NCBI GenBank assembly: GCA_944389125.1
Contig: CALXLF010000001.1
Span: 62,001 to 126,000 of the forward strand
Length of the DNA stretch: 64,000 nt
DNA from: an uncultured Clostridia bacterium
GTDB taxonomy: Bacteria; Bacillota; Clostridia; TANB77; CAG-508
Direction of reading: 5' to 3'
Every line of letters begins with the position of its first letter. Positions within the stretch are counted from its first letter, which is position 1. The notes beneath the pieces are model-generated. The model made no database searches. It had not been told where the DNA came from and saw only the letters and a program-made list of their open reading frames with translations. The translations under genes were made by a program, and so were the position numbers. Shown one piece after another: positions 59,235 to 64,000 of the stretch.

Positions 59235-60971
59235 TTATTTATTTTTACTATTAATTTTTTTGATTTCTTCATATCTTTTAATTTTACCTGTTGTAGTTTT
59301 TGCAATTGGTTCTTGAGTAATAGTTAATCCTCTAATTGCTTTATATAAAGGCATCGTTTTATTAATTTCTTTTATTTTATTCCAAATAATATCATGGATT
59401 TCTTTTTCATCTTCAGTATTATACATTTCTTTCATAACTTCTTTGTCATAAACTGCTTCTACTACAATCTTAATATCATTTTCATCTTTTGCATCAGCAT
59501 TTAAAACTGAATAAACCATAGATTCATTAACGCCTTCAATTTTGTTAACTAAATTTTCCATTTCTTCTGGAAAAATATTTTTACCATTTTTAAGAACTAT
59601 AACGCTTTTCTTTCTTCCAGAAATATAAATATATCCCTCATCATCAATTTTACATAAATCACCTGTATGAAGCCATCCGTCTGGTTCTATAGTTTCTTTA
59701 GTAGCCTCTTCATTTCCATAATATCCAAGCATAACATTTGGACCTTTTACAAGTAATTCTCCTAATCCTTCTTCATTAGGGTCTTCAATTTTAACTTCAA
59801 CACTAGGTAAAGCTTTTCCTATAGTACCAACTTTATGTTTATTTTCGTCTTTTCCAGGAAAAGTATTAACACAAACAACAGGTGAACTTTCTGTTAACCC
59901 ATATCCTTGAACTAAATTTATTCCAAAGCTTCTATATCCATCTTCGACATGACTATCTAAAGCAGCAGCACCACTTATTAATAATTTTATTTTTCCACCA
60001 AATATGTTATGAATATCTTTAAAAATTTTAGCTTTTTGTTCCATAGTATCATTTTTATGTTCTTCAACTAATTTCTTTACTGCTTCTAATTTTCCTGCTT
60101 TTTCTAGGTTTTTCATTATTGTTTTATAAATTAGCTCATATATAGCTGGAACACAAACCATAAATGTAACACCATATTCTCTTATATTATCTAAAATATG
60201 ACGAGGTCCATCACAAAATGCTGTACATAATCCTCCATAAAAAGAATATAAAAATCCAACAGTACATTCAAATACATGATGAACAGGTAAAAATGAAAGC
60301 ATAACATCTCCAGGTGTAATCATGTATAATACTTTAGCCATATCCATTAAATTTCCGCAAAGATTTCTTTGACATAAAGCAACAGCTTTAGAAACTGATG
60401 TTGTTCCAGAAGTAAATAACATAACAGTCATAGCTTCTGGGTCAATTTCTGCCTCTTTAAATGCAATATCTCCATCTTCAATTAATTTTTTACCTTTTTG
60501 AATTAATTCTTTAAAAGCATATACTCCATCATTATGATATTCTGCATCAAAAGAAATAAGATGTTTTAATTTTGTTGTTCCATCTTGTGCTAATTTCTTT
60601 AATGTTGGTTCATATTTTTCTGAATAAAATATTGCATCAACTTCTGAACGTCTTATTAAACTATCTAATTCATTTTCTGGAAGCGCTTTATCTAAAGGAA
60701 CAACAATTCCTGTCCCAGTAACTACTGAAAGATAAGCAATCTCCCATTCATATCTGTTTTCTCCTATAATAGCTATTCTTTTTCCTTTTAAATTTAATAA
60801 AGAAACTAAAGCAGTTCCAAGACAATCTATCATTTCTCTTGCTTCTCTATGAGAAATCTCTTTAAATTTGCCTGGCTCATCTCCTCTTAATCTATATACA
60901 GGTCTATCTCCATATAAGTCTTTTGTTTTATTAAGCATGTCTTTAATATCTGTAATCTTAATTGTCTCCAT
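59235..60971 (-). CDS. AMP-forming acyl-CoA ligase
   Basis: 578-aa member of the ANL superfamily, resembling long-chain acyl-CoA synthetases. Motifs: LFTSGTTSVSKAV (P-loop), GYGLTESSPVV, GWLHTGDLCKID, GRKKSVIVLKNG and the C-terminal lysine in TTGKIKRYE. Activates a carboxylate as acyl-adenylate, then CoA thioester. Substrate chain length unknown. Monocistronic with GAAAGGAA RBS. Confidence 0.9.
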   Translation of the reverse strand: METIKITDIKDMLNKTKDLYGDRPVYRLRGDEPGKFKEISHREAREMIDCLGTALVSLLNLKGKRIAIIGENRYEWEIAYLSVVTGTGIVVPLDKALPENELDSLIRRSEVDAIFYSEKYEPTLKKLAQDGTTKLKHLISFDAEYHNDGVYAFKELIQKGKKLIEDGDIAFKEAEIDPEAMTVMLFTSGTTSVSKAVALCQRNLCGNLMDMAKVLYMITPGDVMLSFLPVHHVFECTVGFLYSFYGGLCTAFCDGPRHILDNIREYGVTFMVCVPAIYELIYKTIMKNLEKAGKLEAVKKLVEEHKNDTMEQKAKIFKDIHNIFGGKIKLLISGAAALDSHVEDGYRSFGINLVQGYGLTESSPVVCVNTFPGKDENKHKVGTIGKALPSVEVKIEDPNEEGLGELLVKGPNVMLGYYGNEEATKETIEPDGWLHTGDLCKIDDEGYIYISGRKKSVIVLKNGKNIFPEEMENLVNKIEGVNESMVYSVLNADAKDENDIKIVVEAVYDKEVMKEMYNTEDEKEIHDIIWNKIKEINKTMPLYKAIRGLTITQEPIAKTTTGKIKRYEEIKKINSKNK

Positions 60972-61047
60972 ATATCAAATTCCTTTCTTTCTCAAATTCA
61001 ACAGTCACATTTTATCATAAAGATTTTAAGTTTACAATTAATTTTTC

Positions 61048-61084
61048 AAAAAAGCCTGATACATCATTAGTATCAAGCTTTTTT
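61048..61084 (-). terminator. dCMP deaminase terminator
   Basis: AAAAAGCTTGATAC / GTATCAGGCTTTTTT hairpin downstream of the 61108 stop. Confidence 0.8.
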
Positions 61085-61107
61085 AATTTTGAACACTCAT
61101 TCAGTTT

Positions 61108-61600
61108 TTAATATTCTAATTGTCCATTTAATAATTCATCATTATCAATCCATTCTTGAACTGGAAAAATTTTATATTTATCTTTACTTTCTCTTACAAA
61201 AACCCTGCTTATTCCAGCATTAATTATCATTTTTCTACACATTAAGCAAGGAGATGCTCCTTCTTCATATTTATGTCCTTCTTCTTTATATCCTACTAAA
61301 AACATATCTCCACCGAAGCATTTCTTGTCTTGAAGCTGAAATTATAGCATTTTGCTCAGCGTGAACAGATCTACAAGCATCATATCCACTATGTCTTTTA
61401 TCAGGGAAAATTTTCTTTTTCATACAATATCCTAAATCACAACAATTTTGTCTACCACGAGGTGCTCCAACATATCCAGTTGAAATAATTTGATCATGAT
61501 TTACAATAACACTTCCCCATTTTTTTCTGATACATGTTCCTCTTGAAGCAACTGTTTCAGCAATATCCAAATAATAATTAATTTTATCGATTCTTTTCAT
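61108..61600 (-). CDS. dCMP deaminase (ComEB type), one +1 frameshift
   Basis: Zinc enzyme that makes dUMP from dCMP (ComEB in Bacillus). The joined product is 163 aa. N-terminal ASRGTCIRKKWGSVIVN, zinc His-Ala-Glu in VHAEQNAI, then ISASRQEML; CGG at 61313-61315 breaks the frame; skipping C gives MLGGDMFLVGYKEEG, with Gly96, and PCLMCRKMI (PCxxC) follows. The first fragment has HAE but lacks the PCxxC cysteines, so neither part could be active alone. RBS absent of strong type; ATG start MKRIDKINYYLDIAETVA is typical. Confidence 0.9.
61313..61315 (-). other. CGG +1 frameshift site 15 (dCMP deaminase)
   Basis: GAA ATG CTT CGG TGG AGA becomes GAA ATG CTT GGT GGA GAT ATG TTT. The result MLGGDMFLVG lies between HAE and PCxxC zinc motifs of dCMP deaminase. 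Confidence 0.9.
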
Positions 61601-61661
61601 AAAATTTTCTATATAATTTTAAAATTATATACTCCTTTATCTAATATTTTAGGTTTTAAAT

Positions 61662-62210
61662 CTAATCTAAATTAAATTTTAAAACATCACAATTTGAAAG
61701 TTTTACTATTTGATCTATTTGACCATCTTCAGGAATTCCTTTAAAATAAGTTGCTATAGCTTTAGCTACTCCTCCGTGAGCAACAAGTAAAATATTTTCT
61801 TCATCATTACTATCTTCTTTTAATGAATCCAAGAAATTTGAGACCCTTTTTATAAAATCTCTAACATCTTCTGCTTCTGGATATAAATGTGGATTTTTAG
61901 CATTCCAAAAGCCTTTATAATCATAAGTTCCAAATTTATTTCCTTCATTTATTCCAAAACAAATTTCTGTAAGCCTTTTATCAACATTAACTTTAACATT
62001 TCTATCTTCAGAGATAACTTCAGCTGTTTTCTTAGCTCTTTTTAAAGGAGATGAATATATTTTATCAAAATGAATATCTTTTAATTTTTCTTTTGCTTTA
62101 TATGCCTGTTTTATTCCTGTTTCATTTAATTCAACATCTGTTGAACCTTGAACTATCTCGTTTAAATTATAATCAGTTTCACCATGTCTTACAAAATAAA
62201 TATTCTTCAT
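61662..62210 (-). CDS. histidine phosphatase (phosphoglycerate mutase-like)
   Basis: 182 aa, branch of histidine phosphatase superfamily with FVRHGETDYN and IYSSPLKRAKKTAE, and VAHGGVAKAI for the second histidine. Likely a broad sugar-phosphate or nucleotide phosphatase rather than the glycolytic mutase; not decidable. Immediately follows pgi by 41 bases. Confidence 0.88.
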   Translation of the reverse strand: MKNIYFVRHGETDYNLNEIVQGSTDVELNETGIKQAYKAKEKLKDIHFDKIYSSPLKRAKKTAEVISEDRNVKVNVDKRLTEICFGINEGNKFGTYDYKGFWNAKNPHLYPEAEDVRDFIKRVSNFLDSLKEDSNDEENILLVAHGGVAKAIATYFKGIPEDGQIDQIVKLSNCDVLKFNLD

Positions 62211-62251
62211 ATTTTTCCCCCCTTTACTCTATATATATGATAATTTTTATT

Positions 62252-63553
62252 TTAATATCCTGGTTTTTCTAATAAATGGAACATATTACGTTTATATTCC
62301 TCAACACCTGGTTGATTAAATGGATTAACTCCAAGTAAACTTCCAGACATTGCACATGCTTTTTCAAAGAAATAAATCAACTCTCCTACTGTTTCTTCTT
62401 TTAACTCATCTATTTCTATTTTAATATTTGGAACATTTCCTGCAACATGTGCTAAAATTGTTCCTTCCATAGCCTTTGAATTTACATAGCCCATAGTTTT
62501 TCCAGCTAAATAATTTAATCCATCTAAATCTCTATCATCAGGCATAATCTTAACTTCTGAACTATTTTTCTTTATTGAAATTACTGTTTCAAATAAAGTT
62601 CTTTCACCTTGTTGAATATATTGTCCCATTGAATGTAAATCAGTTGTTAAATCAACACCTGCTGGGAAAATTCCTTTTAAATCTTTTCCCTCACTTTCTC
62701 CAAATAATTGCTTCCACCATTCTGTGAAATAATGCAATTTTGGCTCATAATTAGCTAGAATTTCAATTTTTTTGTTTGAATTATAAAGTAAATTTCTTGC
62801 TACAGCATATTTATAGCAATCATTGTATTTAACACTGCTTTCAGCATATTTGTCTTGTGCATCTTTTGCACCTTTCATAAGTCTATCAATATCAATTCCG
62901 GCAACTGCAATTGGAAGAAGTCCTACGGCTGTTAAAACAGAATATCTTCCACCTACATTATCTGGAATTACAAAAGTCTCATAGTTTTCTTCATTAGCTA
63001 AAGTTTTTAATGCTCCTTTTTGTTTATCTGTTGTAACATAAATTCTTTTTCTTGCTTCTTCTACTCCATATTTAGTCTCAAGAACTTCTCTAAAAATTCG
63101 AAAAGCAATAGCTGGTTCAGTTGTTGTTCCAGATTTTGAAATAACATTTATTGAAATATCTTTATCTGCTACAAAATCTAATAAATCATTCATATAAACC
63201 GGACTTAAATTGCAACCCGCATATACAATTTGAGGTGTTTTTCTTTTTGTTTCTGGCATACTATTATAAAAAGAATGTGAAAGTGCTTCTATAACAGCTC
63301 TTGCTCCTAAATAAGATCCTCCTATACCAATAACAACTAAAACATCTGAATCTTTTTTTATTTTTTCTGCAGCTTTTTTTATTCTTTTAAATTCTTCTTT
63401 ATCATAATCAGTAGGAAGATTAAGCCATCCTAAAAATTCCTTCTCATCATTAGATTTTTTATTCATTTCATTATGAATTTTTTCAACATCTTCTGCATAA
63501 TGTGAAATCATTTTATCATTTATACTAGAATTTTTTAAATTTAGTTTAATCAT
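62252..63553 (-). CDS. pgi: glucose-6-phosphate isomerase
   Basis: Interconverts glucose-6- and fructose-6-phosphate. The 433-aa product matches the short Firmicutes type (about 450 aa): [32 protein letters not shown] and [23 protein letters not shown]. Confidence 0.97.
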   Translation of the reverse strand: MIKLNLKNSSINDKMISHYAEDVEKIHNEMNKKSNDEKEFLGWLNLPTDYDKEEFKRIKKAAEKIKKDSDVLVVIGIGGSYLGARAVIEALSHSFYNSMPETKRKTPQIVYAGCNLSPVYMNDLLDFVADKDISINVISKSGTTTEPAIAFRIFREVLETKYGVEEARKRIYVTTDKQKGALKTLANEENYETFVIPDNVGGRYSVLTAVGLLPIAVAGIDIDRLMKGAKDAQDKYAESSVKYNDCYKYAVARNLLYNSNKKIEILANYEPKLHYFTEWWKQLFGESEGKDLKGIFPAGVDLTTDLHSMGQYIQQGERTLFETVISIKKNSSEVKIMPDDRDLDGLNYLAGKTMGYVNSKAMEGTILAHVAGNVPNIKIEIDELKEETVGELIYFFEKACAMSGSLLGVNPFNQPGVEEYKRNMFHLLEKPGY

Positions 63554-64000
63554 ATAAATTTCCTCCTTTTATATATTAACAGTATTTTTTTAGTACTATC
63601 TTAAAGACAAAATAGATTAATATCTTCAATAATTAGGATTTTATCACAAAAAATTATAAAAGTATATGTTTTTTCTGTAAATTTTTATCAGATGCATTTT
63701 TATAAGCTCAAATTAAGGCCACTTTAAAAAAGTGACCCTAATTTTCTAATGAAATGATATTAATATTGGTTAATTTACTTTATTTAATATAAAAACTAAA
63801 CTTATAAGCATCCCTCCTTAAAAAATATATTAATTTAAATATTGATATTTATCTTAATACTAGGCTTTTGAAAAAAATACATTATGAAAAAAATATATTC
63901 TTGAAATAAAGCACTTAATTTTTTATTTTATAAAAATTTTGGAAAACATAAACTTAGAAAACAAATTTTTAAGAATTAAAATATATATGAAAATAAATTA
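63554..64000. other. gene-poor right end with a hairpin
   Basis: 447 bases of very AT-rich DNA without a supportable gene. On the minus strand, bases 63742-63712 form a full hairpin (ATTAGGGTCACTT pairs with AAGTGGCCTTAAT, two G-U pairs) but no T run follows, so it may be a terminator remnant or 5' leader structure of pgi. Confidence 0.5.

Overview
The window is a chromosomal segment of a low-G+C Gram-positive bacterium, most likely an uncultured gut Clostridia lineage (Bacillota). Reasons: very AT-rich DNA and A/T-ending codons, AGGAGG-type ribosome binding sites, a degenerate CIRCE element, CotF-like coat proteins, the UPF0182 protein, the str operon order rpsL-rpsG-fusA-tuf, and bacterial housekeeping genes in short, mostly minus-strand operons. 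No rRNA, tRNA or CRISPR array was recognised.

The outstanding feature is a recurrent translational anomaly. Eleven genes (U32 peptidase, YihY/BrkB, ZIP transporter, lepA, pyrG, a CotF-like protein, an 80-aa protein, ftsH, alr, a FemA/FemX-like transferase, dCMP deaminase) are broken by one or two +1 frameshifts, 15 in all. Every break has the same form: the zero-frame codon is CGG, and skipping its C gives a GGA or GGT glycine codon that continues the expected protein. I found no frame break of another kind. In the ordinary genes I found no in-frame CGG that reads as arginine, while about 60 off-phase CGGs are harmless (hand count). In lepA the CGG follows the start codon directly; pyrG, alr, the U32 gene and the ZIP gene need two skips each. 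The simplest reading is that CGG is not decoded as arginine here but triggers a +1 step (C skipped, or CGGN read as a four-base glycine codon). A sequencing artefact is the main alternative, but it should not respect codon phase.

Layout: 0.2-5 kb apt, U32 peptidase, YihY, HrcA-type hsp20. 5-10 kb cell-envelope genes (anchored acidic protein, D,D-carboxypeptidase, ZIP transporter, prepilin-like Ig protein). 10-17.5 kb rpmB, rubrerythrin, pyk, rlmB, lepA, acpP, plsX. 17.5-23.4 kb an IS200-type insertion and the str operon. 23.4-31.2 kb a transglutaminase/leucine-rich pair, pyrG with a long leader hairpin, an M23 hydrolase, a flippase and coat proteins. 31.2-38.5 kb hypotheticals, queH, a glycosyltransferase, ruvB and ligA. 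39-53 kb pgsA, UPF0182, ftsY, ftsH, alr, phosphatase, femX-like gene, cysS and a class A PBP. 53-63.6 kb pfs, eno, PHP, sirtuin, HD protein, acyl-CoA ligase, dCMP deaminase, phosphatase and pgi.

Three small plus-strand units (38.6-38.9, 55.3-55.6, 55.8-56.1 kb), each with its own promoter and terminator and richer in G+C, are the only ORFs with in-frame CGG that would have to mean arginine. They look acquired, and they are the main internal counter-evidence to a universal CGG rule.
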